Source of the DNA: Bagarius yarrelli
Taxonomy: Eukaryota > Chordata > Actinopteri > Siluriformes > Sisoridae
NCBI GenBank assembly: GCA_005784505.1
Contig: VCAZ01000113.1
Coordinates: 1,263,001-1,327,000 of the forward strand
Length of the DNA: 64,000 bases
Direction of reading: 5' to 3'
Shown: piece after piece, positions 48,801 through 58,784 of the stretch
Layout: the number at the start of each line of letters is the position of its first letter
Position numbering within the stretch: position 1 is the first letter of the stretch
Made by a program: the position numbers and the translations under genes
The notes under the pieces: generated by a model
Databases searched by the model: none
What the model saw: the letters and a program-made list of their open reading frames with translations, nothing else
What the model was told of the DNA's origin: nothing

Positions 48801-50006
48801 ATAAATAAATGATTTTGCTGTAATCCACTTTCTTTTATCTTTTAGTTGAAAGGAGAAGGCGGTTTAATATTAATGACCGCATCAAGGAGCTGGGCACAAT
48901 GATTCCCAAAACCAATGACCTGTAAGTCCATTTTCAGCCAGTCATGCATGCCTTATGGTTAAAGAAGTTCCAAGTAATACAGTTTTTTTAGATTCATATA
49001 TATCCTTATAGTCTTTAAAAAGGATATAAATAGTATATGTAATAAGAGACTGCTCAAAGTGTATGAGGAAGAAGGTTATTAATAATTAAAAAAAAACAGT
49101 AACTCCAAACACTGCAGTGATTCAACAACAGAAACGTAAATATCTCAGCCAGACGCAGTCAGTCAGATCTGTGGCATTAAGACAACCTGTCTTTACCTTA
49201 GGGACGTCCGTTGGAACAAGGGCACTATTCTTCGGGCCTCAGTGGAGTACATTAAACGGATGCAGAAGGATGTACAGAGAACCAGGGAGGTGGAGAGCAA
49301 CTTCAAGAGGATGGAATTGGTCAATAAGCAACTGTGGCTCCGTATTCAGGTATATAATTACAAAAACAAAAAACTTGTCCATGTAACCAGTAAAATAAAT
49401 GGCAATAGACATTTTTAGTAACGTTTTAGTTACATTACTATGAAAACTGTTGTGTTTTTGCACTAGGAGCTGGAGATGCAAGCCCGGATGCACGGTCTGC
49501 CCAGCAATTCGCCGTCAGGCCTGAACAACATTGAAACCCAGAACCCATTTGTGAAGCAGGAGAACAGCCCCGACGACATTCTCCACCAGCGACCTCCTCC
49601 CCATCAGCCCCCTCAGCTCCACTCTCAGGCCCCACAGCTTCATCCCCAACACCTCCACTCTCAGCAGCTCCACTCCCAGGGTTCTCAGCTTCACTCCCAG
49701 CCACCGCTGCAGTACTCGGCCGTAGGCAGCACTCAGGCCTTCGACTTTAGCCACTCACTGGACCTGTGCGATAGTGGCATGCCAAGTTATGCAGATGGAA
49801 TGGGGTGTCTGGGAGATCTGAGCTGTTTAGGGGGTACAGCTGGTGGCACCATGGGCCACACAGGCAATAAGAGCGAAATGGCTTGGATGGACGAGGCGCT
49901 GTCCCCACTCGGCGCAGACCCACTGCTCTCTACCATGTCGCCTGAGGCGTCTGTGGACAGCAGCCGCCGGAGCAGCTTCAGCATAGACGACACGGACATA
50001 CTGTGA
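39687..50006 (+). CDS. tfeb: Transcription factor EB (MiT/TFE family, bHLH-leucine zipper), complete
   Basis: Coding exons 39687-39875, 42997-43278, 43901-43993, 46868-46985, 47540-47596, 48846-48921, 49202-49349 and 49467-50006 join in frame (500 residues plus TGA; human TFEB has 476). TFEB binds CLEAR boxes and drives lysosome and autophagy genes; mTORC1 holds it in the cytosol. Visible: N-terminal MVSRVGMRQLLMREQ with S3-R4 of the Rag-binding segment; VQTHLENPTDYHI; NSAPNSPMAML (Ser143, the human Ser142 site); an acidic activation helix MEEVIEDIISM (158-168); SNSCPANL (Ser215, the human Ser211 14-3-3 site); basic region and NLS IERRRRFNINDRIKELG (247-263); helix 2; zipper to about 325; and C-terminal SSRRSSFSIDDTDIL. 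Closer to TFEB than to MITF, TFE3 or TFEC by LPLSSSHLDVY, NKQLWLRIQ and LLSTMSPEAS. The start has a strong Kozak context (gccATGg). Confidence 0.93.
39876..42996 (+). other. TFEB intron between coding exons 1 and 2
   Basis: 3.1 kb, AT-rich. I see no exon, RNA gene or clearly bounded mobile element. Confidence 0.7.
42997..43278 (+). CDS. tfeb: TFEB coding exon 2
   Basis: Acceptor 'ttcctgacag'; codes VQTHLENPTDYHIRQSQRQQ to NISCSHEKE and includes the Ser143-Pro site; donor gtataa; phase 0. Confidence 0.93.
43420..43471. repeat. (GT)n microsatellite
   Basis: An interrupted GT run of about 50 bases in the TFEB intron. Confidence 0.9.
43901..43993 (+). CDS. tfeb: TFEB coding exon 3 (acidic activation segment)
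   Basis: Codes the 31 residues MEEVIEDIISMQSSYDDLQN to VVQMPNT. Acceptor 'tttcaagcag', donor gtaagt, phase 0 on both sides, so the exon could be skipped without a frameshift. Confidence 0.92.
44570..44630 (+). promoter_or_regulatory. G-rich block upstream of the alternative exon
   Basis: Runs such as 'ggggaggtggaggagaagg' and a 10-G tract followed by 'cagggctg' stand out from the AT-rich intron. It could be a promoter element or a quadruplex-prone tract; the evidence is composition only. Confidence 0.3.
44718..44801 (+). CDS. Possible alternative first coding exon of TFEB
   Basis: An ATG (purine at -3) opens 28 codons, MRDSAASMKDMNKTYAIVEV then IDGEKLQL, ending exactly at a strong donor CTG|gtaagg in phase 0. 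The frame is closed upstream by TAA at 44661-44663. The next TFEB exon (46868) begins in phase 0, so the two would join in frame as ...EKLQL-LPLSSSHLDV. A G-rich block (44570-44630) precedes it and could be a CpG-poor promoter. The product would lack the Rag-binding N-terminus, the Ser143 site and the acidic helix but keep the bHLH-zipper. The peptide itself is not one I recognise; its YAIVEVIDG pattern also recalls short first exons of transposon-derived genes. Confidence 0.4.
46475..46740 (+). mobile_element. Retroelement 3' region and tail
   Basis: 'ctgattcctctcaaggattc', 'taagggtttttgtctgccat', 'tcgcctcaggcttgcttact' and 'aggtgctttgaggcaatgtc' followed by 'agaattgaattgga' are the known order of a very common teleost retroelement end. 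It is a copy of the family at 24985-25140. Confidence 0.75.
46868..46985 (+). CDS. tfeb: TFEB coding exon 4
   Basis: Acceptor 'ctattctag'; codes LPLSSSHLDVYTGPGMSGPT, SNSCPANLHHKRELT; donor gtggga; phase 1 out. It carries the Ser215 (human Ser211) site. Confidence 0.93.
47061..47345. mobile_element. Mariner/IS630-like deletion derivative with intact TIRs
   Basis: CAGGGTGTCCCATTAGTTT at the left and AAACTTATGGGACACCCTG at the right are nearly perfect inverted repeats flanked by TA on both sides (47059-47060, 47346-47347), the target-site duplication of this superfamily. Inside, the plus strand still reads HLNPLNFYLWENLK, the transposase segment that normally carries a catalytic Asp (DLNPLDFYLW); here that position is His. 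It lies in the TFEB intron between coding exons 4 and 5. Confidence 0.85.
47540..47596 (+). CDS. tfeb: TFEB coding exon 5 (start of basic region)
   Basis: Acceptor 'ttccttcaag'; codes DAEARAIAKERQKKDNHNL; donor gtaagt. Confidence 0.95.
48287..48345. repeat. (AAT)n microsatellite
   Basis: About 55 bases of AAT/ATA units with a few interruptions in the TFEB intron between coding exons 5 and 6. Confidence 0.9.
48846..48921 (+). CDS. tfeb: TFEB coding exon 6 (basic region and helix 1)
   Basis: Acceptor 'tatcttttag'; codes IERRRRFNINDRIKELGTMI to TNDL; donor gtaagt. Confidence 0.96.
49202..49349 (+). CDS. tfeb: TFEB coding exon 7 (helix 2 and zipper)
   Basis: Codes DVRWNKGTILRASVEYIKRM and the zipper to NKQLWLRIQ; donor gtatat; phase 0 out. 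Confidence 0.96.
49467..50006 (+). CDS. tfeb: TFEB coding exon 8 (C-terminus)
   Basis: Codes ELEMQARMHGLPSNSPSGLN, a Pro/His/Gln-rich stretch with repeated LHSQ units, a FDFSHSLDL block, and the C-terminal MSPEAS and SSRRSSFSIDDTDIL Ser-cluster, then TGA. Confidence 0.95.
   Translation, partial: ELEMQARMHGLPSNSPSGLNNIETQNPFVKQENSPDDILHQRPPPHQPPQLHSQAPQLHPQHLHSQQLHSQGSQLHSQPPLQYSAVGSTQAFDFSHSLDLCDSGMPSYADGMGCLGDLSCLGGTAGGTMGHTGNKSEMAWMDEALSPLGADPLLSTMSPEASVDSSRRSSFSIDDTDIL
49614..49700 (+). repeat. In-frame (Q)LHSQ-type coding repeat
   Basis: 29 codons made of five imperfect QLH(S/P)Q units separated by AP, H, Q and GS. The DNA units are near-identical ('cagctccactctcag', 'cagctccactcccag'). 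Confidence 0.8.
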
Positions 50007-51975
50007 AAAGGCTCCAGCACAAATAGTATCACATACACACAGCGGTTTTGTGAAAACATAAATGCCAACGGCACATGCGACTTTTTATATGAAGTTTATT
50101 TTTAGGGTACTCCTAACACTGGCAGTCAACAAAACCAATTAATTTCCCTTAGCCAAATTATTTCACATACCATTTATACACTATACATACACATAATTAA
50201 ATATTTACTCATTGTTCATAGTGATATATTTAAAATACAAGCAAGAGCTGACATGCCAGTACTACTATTCAAAATCCAAAAAGGTTATAAAAAAAAAGCA
50301 GCAGGAAATGTTTTAGTTCTCACTCTAACAACACAAAGCTTTTTTCAGCGCCATACTATTAGCCTTAAGCATTAAAAAAAAGCGGAAGAAGGAAGGGGAT
50401 CATAGCTGGAAAGGCATCCAGTTTGTGTTAGAAACCTTATCGTCAAAGGCAGCTTTCTCTCAGGCATTTAGGAACAGAAATTATATCAGGGAAATCATCC
50501 CAAACAAAAAAACCTTTTTATTTGAAGAGCCTTATGTAAAACCTTTCTAAATCCAGTATAGAACTTAAATTTTTTAAAATATATATATATATATACCAGA
50601 ATTTCAATGTCTATATAGCTGTAAATATTTGGGATGATGGAAGCTCTGCGCTGGTGTCCCTAATTCACAAAAATTACTGTAGCTTAATCCTTACTGTAGT
50701 TTATCATTATTTTGATTTTGCCTCATTTTTTTCAATATTTTTTTTATTAAAGTGTTACCACCCCATTAATGAAACTGTACCTAAAGTATTATTACTCTTT
50801 CAAAGTTGATCCTTGGCATAACAAGTAATACCTAGGGAAATACAGTAGTGTACTAAATAGGCTTGGTTTTAATCTTGGTGCCGTAGGTGATTAGTGTAGA
50901 AGGATGATTAAGGAGCCTCGAAGCCCGGTGTGTTAATCCAGCGATTTAACTTTCTTAGCTAAGATAAAAATGATGTGAATTATTAAAACGAATCGGTGTC
51001 AGCTTTACCCTCCAGTTCTGTTCACCTCTTTCACCTGTTGACTTTGTGTTTTTGATCTACTATAATAGCAACAAGGCTACAGTACCTTCATCCTAGTTCT
51101 AAGCAATAGAAACTGCTGTCACACACATGCTCCTGATTCATACACTCCTTTCTGCATGCATGTGTTTTTTGCATGCGAGTTTATGAGACCGTCATTTTTA
51201 TCTCTTTTCTTTTACCTTTGTTACTCAAGCCTGAAGGACCCGAACATAATTTCTTGTGATATAAGTAAAAGGTTTTGTTCTTTTTTTTTTTTTAAAGTTT
51301 TTTTTAGAAAAAAACGAAATCAGATGTAAGAAAGATTTAAAGGTGGTTCAGGTCATTTTACCCAAAACAGAATCTGCGCCTCACTTATCTGCACTTCCTC
51401 TCTGCCTGAGGACCCAAGGGCAAAGATCTAATGTGCAATTTTAACTATAATATATATATATATAAATTTTCTTTCTTTTTCCCCAAAGCACTGAAAAAAC
51501 TATTATAATTTAATGGCTTTATAATAGATGATTTATTAAGATTTTATATGCCACTTAAGTGTATTTTTATTGTATGTAACTTTTTATTTTTATTCGATCT
51601 TCCAAAAATGACCTTTGCTATATCTCTGTGCCAAACCATTTAAATATAAAATATTTAAACCACTAGCCTTATTGTACATGGCCAGCAAAGGCATATAATA
51701 TATTTTTGTTGTTAGAATTTATCAGGCTTTTAAAAGGAACATGCATCATGTTTTTATATTGATTTGATATTTTTAACATAGTTATTCAAAAATAAATATA
51801 TATAGAATGAGATGATTCTGTTTTAATTTAAACTTTGTAAATGTGATTTTTTTTTTCCTGTTGTACAGTCAAAACATTGTAGGTTTATGTAAAGCAGCAT
51901 AATTTTTTTTACCCCTTTTTTTAAGACTATACCCCGTGTACTGTCATTAAAGACAAACTGCCTCAGCGTTTAAAA
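50007..51975 (+). terminator. TFEB 3' UTR with polyadenylation signals
   Basis: An AU-rich stretch with candidate signals ATTAAA (50746-50751), AATAAA (51791-51796) and ATTAAA (51946-51951); a further AATAAA lies at 52390-52395. The last two of the first three fit a UTR of about 1.9 kb, similar to long TFEB 3' UTRs elsewhere. No coding sequence is seen. Confidence 0.6.
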
Positions 51976-52169
51976 TGTTCTTACAATGACCCGCATTTCC
52001 TCAGACTTTTAAATCCAGTTTTATCCACATCCAGTTTTATCCACGTTTAATTTCACGAGTTGTTTTGTTAGCCTACGCAAATCTTTGACTTGGTGCAGTA
52101 AAACAGATCGAAGCTGTTCTGTTTTAGTGATAAAGATTTTTTTAATTTAGCTCGAATTCGCTTTTTAAT

Positions 52170-52232
52170 GTTGGTGTTATGTTATGTTATGTTATGTTAT
52201 GTTATGTTATGTTATGTTATGTTATGTTATGT
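52170..52232. repeat. (ATGTT)n pentanucleotide array
   Basis: About 12 uninterrupted ATGTT units just downstream of the TFEB 3' end; it creates a spurious LCYVM frame. Confidence 0.95.
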
Positions 52233-52919
52233 TGTTTTTCCAAGAATGATGAGGTTTGCTGTAATTGAAGGCATGATGTCTTTACTTCAGATAGCAAGGC
52301 AGATGGTGATTTCAATTATTGTTACTATTTTAGTGAACACATCCAAAAAAAACCTTTTAATTTTAAACTTGTAAAGTTTCATGAAATTGAATAAAATCTA
52401 TCATTAAATGTATTTAAATAATTATACATCAGAGTTGTGTTGTGTGTTATTGATTGATTGTTCTGGCCTGACAGTATAATGTGAAGAAAACTATTTTTTT
52501 TTTATTTAAAAATAAAATAATCAAAAAAAACATTTTTCAACTGATTTTATCGTTTGGCCAGAAGTTTGTGTACCCCTGAATCTCACATGCAATTGTGTGT
52601 TTTTATGTTTTGGGAAGATGTGCGTTATTGTTTTTATATGCTGTTGCATTATTATTTTACACAGAGGCACAAAAACAAGCAGAACAATGCTTGAGCTCCA
52701 TAAAGACACGGCATGTGTTATGGGTGAAGATCCTTTGGTATAAACAGGAACACAGACTGCACCCCAGACCGCCATACCTGACATTAGTGTCTGAACGAAT
52801 AACCGATTAATGAACGATTAAACACAAATACACACAGCCTTGCTCCAATACTTAGAGTTTTATCAAAGCAAAAAGGGACACAAGAATTAGATATTCAACA
52901 AGCAAACATTGCTGTGATG

Positions 52920-53375
52920 ACCAGGTGTACACTTAGTACATTTAGTACCTGGGCCTTCAGTGGGGATTTACCCGACTGAAACACCAGTTAAAACCACCAC
53001 TATCACAGTGCAATTATAGAAACCATCAATACTAAACATAAACACAATATAACCGTGGCATTGCAGACAGAGAGAGATTTCCCGTATTGAGGATGAAAAC
53101 CATTTTTATTAAAGCAAGAAACCCTGTTAGGACTCCAAACCTCTACACTACAACCACAGCTGTACCACATACAACATCTGGAGCGCTTAATATTAATATA
53201 ACATCACAGAAACATAAAAATTAAAATATATAATACATTTAAAGGCTGTAAGCCAGAGTTACTGGTCGGCACACTGGTCTGAAAGTGGTTAACAAACTCT
53301 TTTCCTGGCTGAGACAAGCTAGCTAGCATTGGGGTTATCTGACCTCGACCTCTCCTCAAAAACATTTTTCTATTT
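52920..53375 (+). repeat. Dispersed repeat family R1, copy D
   Basis: Matches the reverse complement of 990-565 over several blocks ('gtacctgggccttcagtggg', 'ctccaaacctctacactaca', 'aaaggctgtaag', 'cactggtctgaaagtgg'). No coding capacity is recognised. Confidence 0.7.
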
Positions 53376-54480
53376 GTTCGAGACAAGTTAATTTCCCTCC
53401 TTCGTCAAAAAGTTCTACCATCATTGTGACGAACAAAGTTTTGCTAGTCTGTCCCAGAGCAAAGGTTAATCTTCCCTCTTAGTCAGCCATTTGTGTGGCA
53501 TCTTCCCCGTAAGAATTTGCTATTTCCAGAGGTAAGCCCAATCAAGGACGGAATAATGCTGATGTCATCACGCACCAGCTAGCGGGCCTCGGGAGATGGG
53601 TTTAAAAATATAATTGGTTAAAGTCTTTAATAATATTAACCAATTAGCAAACTGCCACTACTAATATAGCCTAAGTGACATGGGAGCACTACTGATTCTG
53701 AAAGCTTTGGCAGATTAGATTTTGGCAGCACATAGAAACTAAAATCTAACTGGACGCTACAAAATGAAAAGAATAAACTTTAAAGAAATTAATACAATTT
53801 AATTGAACAAATATTAGAATTTAGGTTGTAAATGTAGGTCAGTGATTCTGATAGTGTTTAGGCAGCAGAAAAGACCTTGCTTGCCCTGACTGCACCCCAC
53901 CAGTGTAATGATGGATATAAAGCCATAGACTCCTGTCTGGAAATACGTTTTTGGCAACTTTTATGTACGAAACCTCGAAATGATCAAAAACCGTAGTTAT
54001 CTGAGTGAAGTAATGAAGTAATGAGGGGAAATAATGAGAAAACATCTGTTGCTTTACTTCCGAATCGAACTGTATTGTGTTGCAGTCATATCACATACGG
54101 CTAATCTATAACACTATCATCAGCCAAGCAATGCTTTATTCTGTACAATTTTAGCAGTTACATAAAAAAAAAAACTGTTAGTATTTTTACCAGTATTTTT
54201 TTTTCTAATCTCTAAATATTTTACTTAATTAAAATATAAAAAACCTTTACATTAATTTTCATACGCTTTAATTCTAAGCGCTACACTACACAAATGTTTT
54301 AAAATAAATTAAAATATTTAAAAAGTTTACTTAAGTTTTATTCAGAAATGCAACTATGTAATGAACAAAACTAATTTAAAATAGAGCTAGGTGATGAAAC
54401 TATAACTATACATTATTGTAAAGCCTTATAATTACATTGCACAAAATGCACATTAATATATAACCGGGATGTAAATTTGT
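53376..54480. other. Intergenic stretch
   Basis: AT-rich, with A and T tracts. I see no gene, RNA or bounded element here. Confidence 0.6.
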
Positions 54481-54754
54481 GTTATTTTTTTTTATTTATG
54501 TCTTTTTATTATTAACTGTATTTGTCAGTTCGACTTCCGTCTTTTTCGACATGTCGGAAAATGTTGTAGGTTAAACACTCGTTTGCCCCGTTTCCTGTGA
54601 AGTACTTCCTGTTTTTTTATTATTTGCCGCGAAGTTTTAATTAGTGTCGTTGTTTATAATACCGCTTAATTTTTCTTTACCGTCCAATTAGTTTCTGCTG
54701 CTCTTGTTTGTTATATATATATTTTTTAAACTTTTTTTTTTTATCGCCGTTGTT

Positions 54755-54847
54755 TTTTTCGGACAGCGCTTTTATTTTCCTTTATAAGACAGACAGAGGA
54801 AATCCGCATCGGATCGTTTTAATATTCTGTCCGGATTCAGTTAAAGG
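54755..54847 (+). promoter_or_regulatory. Candidate untranslated first exon of an unknown downstream gene
   Basis: After a T-rich stretch, 'ttcggacagcgcttttattt' and 'gaaatccgcatcggatcg' lead to a consensus donor 'gttaaag|gtacgt' (GT at 54848). There is no ATG-initiated coding frame. The matching acceptor would lie beyond the window, which would make 54.85-64 kb its first intron. Evidence is splice motif and CpG content only. Confidence 0.3.
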
Positions 54848-54937
54848 TACGTAAAGATTAATTCCAGGATAAACAGTAATTCCTCCTCCGCCATTGGCAG
54901 TAGTTTTAGCCATATTGTTTTAGATCTGATCTTCCTT

Positions 54938-55080
54938 GATTGTGTCAGTTACTTTAAAGCGCCACTAGGCGGCACTGTGCTACGCGTTATGTGTTGGACT
55001 TAATTGCATCGTGTCTAACAAATAACGCTGAACACAGTGCCGCCTAGTGGCGTTATAGAGTAACTGGCACAATGCATTGG
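54938..55080. repeat. Inverted repeat with paired CTCF-like sites
   Basis: 20-base perfect arms (54960-54979, 55033-55052; cgccactaggcggcactgtg and its complement) extend to arms of about 60 bases at roughly 80% identity ('tgtgtcagttact', 'gcgttatgtgtt'). Each core contains CCACTAGGCGGCAC, close to the CTCF consensus, on opposite strands. It may be a small hairpin MITE. Confidence 0.8.
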
Positions 55081-55654
55081 TGAGGAGGACGTTTTTTTTT
55101 TAGACTTTCGATTTATGTTTTAAAACGTAAAAAAAGGTCAAGGTCAAAGGTCAATTTTTCAAATTTTCGAAAGGTTGTTTAAATGTTATTTTATGGTTAC
55201 GAATAACGTCATAAGAACGTTTTGTCCTAACATTTACACAATGTTTAAAGAACGTTAGTGAAAGTTGTGGAAAGGTTTCCTGTTAGCTGGAGAAACACTG
55301 GAGTTAAAACGCTGGTGGTTCTCTGTAAGGTTTTTTTTTAATGCGCAGAAAGTAAAATGTTTATATTTGGCTATATTTTTTTAGATGTTAAATAATCGTA
55401 AGATTTTATTGTTTCTGTTGACTGAAAATAATTTGACAATCATATTTTTGTTTTTATTAGTTTGGGGGAAATTTGTAAATGAAAAAAAATATTTTTAAAA
55501 TAAAAGAGACACAGAGTGAATTAGATTTAAAGCTCTAATTCCAGCATCCATCATGGTTTATTCGGCGTGTCCGATTGATTTTCCTAGTCTTAGAGATTCA
55601 AGTGGAAAATCATCTTTACTCGAATAGACACAGAGCTGCTCTTTCCCTGCGGCT

Positions 55655-55671
55655 CCAGTAGAGGGCAGTAG
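55655..55671 (+). promoter_or_regulatory. CTCF-like site
   Basis: CCAGTAGAGGGCAGTAG matches the CTCF core (CCASYAGRKGGC) throughout. It lies about 600 bases from the inverted pair. Confidence 0.5.
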
Positions 55672-56399
55672 AGACTCATAAAATTCTTTTTGCTCCTTTT
55701 CCAGCTAAGAGCATCATCTCATTTATTCCCCATGTAACAATCCCAGAAATAGACCTGCGATGCAATTAACCTATTTTTAAATACCATTTTATTAGGGCGG
55801 TTTATCCCGCATAGGGGAAGACTTAAAATAGGATGAGAAATAAAGTCGCATGTGGCTCAGCTATACACACTCCCACCTCACACACACACACAGAGCCTGA
55901 ACAGACACTGAGGCCGACTCTGCTGCTTTATTTAAACTAATCAGTCTTTAAAAACGGAAAGAAAGCATGACGGAGGGAATTCATGTGAATTCAAAGTGCT
56001 GATTAAAGATCGCAGGGGCACAAGAGAAAAAAAATTACCCTAGGACAGAGGAATTGTTTACATGAAGGCAAAGTCAGTTATCACAGTGTGAGAAAGTTCA
56101 GGCTCAGATAAAGAACTGGAAATGCACCTTTTTCCTCCTGAATTAAAATAAATTACATTTGTACGGGGATTTTAAGGAGCTTTACTGTAAACAGAGGAGA
56201 TAAAAACACTTCCTGTGAGGAAGAAACCCGTCCTCTTCTTAAAAGGAGCACAGGACAGGGTTTCTGATTACAGAAGGAGCTTTTAGATACAAACCTACAC
56301 AATCTGTGTGAGGAAACCGACTGATTCAGTTAATCTGGAAGTGTAAATGCAGTTCTTCCTCTTTAATCAGATTGTGTTGCTATAAACGATAAATTCACA

Positions 56400-56705
56400 C
56401 TACTGGATGTGATTTTTCCGAGTAGGATGTGATCCTGGGTTATTATCATCCTTTATTAATCCTGGATCTACATTTCAATTAACCAATCATAACCATCTGA
56501 TGTCATCGGTGTGTGTCGAACAAACCCGCCTCAATCCGTTTTTGAACCTTTCCCTTATTTATAAAACCAAAATGTAATATTATAAATGTATTGATTAAAT
56601 AAAAAAGTCTTTAAAATACTTTAATGACATAAAACTGAACAAATGTATACAACAGCTGTATGTATGTATGTGCAGTTTAGCGAATGTGTAAACATTTCCT
56701 CAACG
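56400..56705 (+). repeat. Dispersed repeat family R1, copy C
   Basis: Joins in one piece the block seen inverted at 1165-1030 ('gtaggatgtgatcctggg', 'accaatcataaccatctgat') and the block seen at 1-175 ('aaacccgcctcaatcc', 'aatgtaatattataaatgta'). Confidence 0.7.
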
Positions 56706-56966
56706 TCGGGACCGAAAATAGATGTGTGTGTGCAGTAAAATGTATTTAGATGTGTGTAAATTTATATATATATATATTTTAATGATGGTTATAAAAATTT
56801 GGCTTGTGATTGTTACATTTTAAAGGTTGTGCTTTAATTAAATAATCGTAAATCCTGTTTTATAGTAAGAACATTTAGCTTGATGCATTAATAATGTGCA
56901 AGCCAGAGGAGACAGAGGGGGCAAGAAAAAAACTTTGTATAATAAGACGGCAAAGGAAACCCATCC

Positions 56967-57015
56967 TGACGTCACCGAATGACACCGGCGAGCGTAAATA
57001 TATATAAAATAATCC
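56967..57015 (+). promoter_or_regulatory. Palindromic CRE next to a TATA-like stretch
   Basis: TGACGTCA (56967-56974) lies about 25 bases before 'aaatatatataaaataat'. This spacing resembles a cAMP-responsive core promoter, but no transcript or exon is visible after it. Confidence 0.25.
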
Positions 57016-57082
57016 ATCTATATCGAGTTTCCTTAGTTACTCGACCAGTAAGCAACAAGAGGAAAGGAGAATATAATAAAAT

Positions 57083-57587
57083 CTAAAGGTCGACCGATAC
57101 TGGCTTTTACATTAGATACTAAATGAAAGAAATCAAGAATTTAGTGTGATCAGTGTCTTCGAACGAATCAGTTCAAGGCCTTTTAAGACACTGCAAAAGA
57201 TTTGTCTCGATACAGAAAACATTTCTCTATGAAAAGTTGATTTACTGCCTCTTCCTGCTACTTCATTTTTTTCACTTGCAATTTTGAATACCGATTTTTT
57301 AAAAAAAGGAAAAAAACCTTCCATGTGAACATAGTGAAAAAGAAGCGTGTCAGGAAATAAATGCATTTACCATCAGTGACTTCCTCCTCTAGAGGACGCT
57401 CTTGTCATAGATATGTTGTCTCTGGCACTATATAATGACAACGAACCCTTTTTTAGCCACTTCAGCTACAGACGCAATCAGGAATAACTATCTGTGGGGA
57501 GTTATGACGATACCGATACTTCTATCACCTTTCGGTGCCAATAATTGGTACCGTTCGTCAAAACCGATAAATTGGACGACCTTAGTT
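57083..57587. mobile_element. MITE-like element with short terminal inverted repeats
   Basis: The left end 'ctaaaggtcgaccgatact' and the right end 'attggacgaccttag' are inverted with few mismatches. The interior has 'gataccgatacttctatcac' and 'ggtaccgttcgtcaaaaccg', typical of teleost hAT MITEs. Confidence 0.55.
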
Positions 57588-58784
57588 TGAATTCGGTTGT
57601 ATTGTATACATGGTGTCCCTCTCATGCTGTTGTGTATGTATAAACCTTTGGGTCTCTCTTTGGAGAAAGGGTGCTGAAAGTCGTCTTCTGTTCCTAATCT
57701 GGCTTGGTCAGTAAAAAAAACTTTTTTGTTCATCATCCTTCCTCAGTTGTAACGCCTAAATCCCTATTTCTGTAAAAGGTCTAATTACTGTAGCATCTTT
57801 AGCACTTTTTATTGAAACTGCCCTTTTTCAGGCACGATGAAGTAAATCGGCTTATTTCCTGTCGCTGTGTCTTTAAGCTATCCCAGGTCCCAGCTTGGTC
57901 GCACCAATAGTTTCCACTCCTTCTTTATGATGCTAATTGACTGCCATATCTAATAAATCCCTATAGATTTGAATCGCTGAGGTGTTATGGTTCCTTCGCT
58001 TGAATTCAACCCCCCTTTATCTAGTGCGCACTTTCTCTTCTGCTTATTCTTTGTGTGAGAGAAATATCTGTTGTGCTTCTGAGTGACACTGAACCGAAGC
58101 GGACATGAGAATGGGAGTGCGGAATATCGGCGAAAAAGCATCCATTTGTTGTGGAACTGCGTAGAACTGCTGAAGTCTGGCGGCCTCAGAAGATCATTTC
58201 TTCTGTTAGGTTGTATTCAGTTGGAATAATTTGTGCACTGTATGTGTGGAATTTACATTAATAAGATGTCCACGACTGCCAGTGTTGATAGAACACAGAC
58301 TTGTGTTTCCCTGTAAAAATAAAATATCTTAAATACTCTGATGCAATAATTCCTCTTCAGTAACTGTTTCATGCTGGTCAGGATTGTAAACGTCAGGTTC
58401 CGTCTCTTCTGGCTCTGTTAAACAAATAAAATTGTGCGAACTGGAACTATGTTACATTTAAAACGGTCGTGGGCCTTTTTGTTTTGTCAAAAGACATCAC
58501 ATCTGATTTTTTACAAATTTTAGCGACAGAATTATCAGCCAATCAAATTTTGACATTCGGTAGCAACCGGCACTCTGGGTCTAGCAATGAGCCTGGTGCT
58601 TCTTCCAGCGTTTGTCGGAAATTTCCAAGGTCTTTTGCCGATTTACTGAAAACTCCTTTTTCAGACCAAGCTGGATCCATACCATAACAAAAGCTAGTAA
58701 AGTTTTTGTGCGCTATATCAAAGATGGAAATTATGAGCGTCGTATACCGTCAGTCATGCATAATAGGGCCATTATTTGCATATA

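Noticed and set aside
49438..50074. Several minus-strand frames opposite TFEB exon 8
   Set aside because: Shadows caused by the GC-rich, repeat-containing coding exon on the plus strand.
52168..52374. Repetitive LCYVM frame
   Set aside because: Translation of the ATGTT array.
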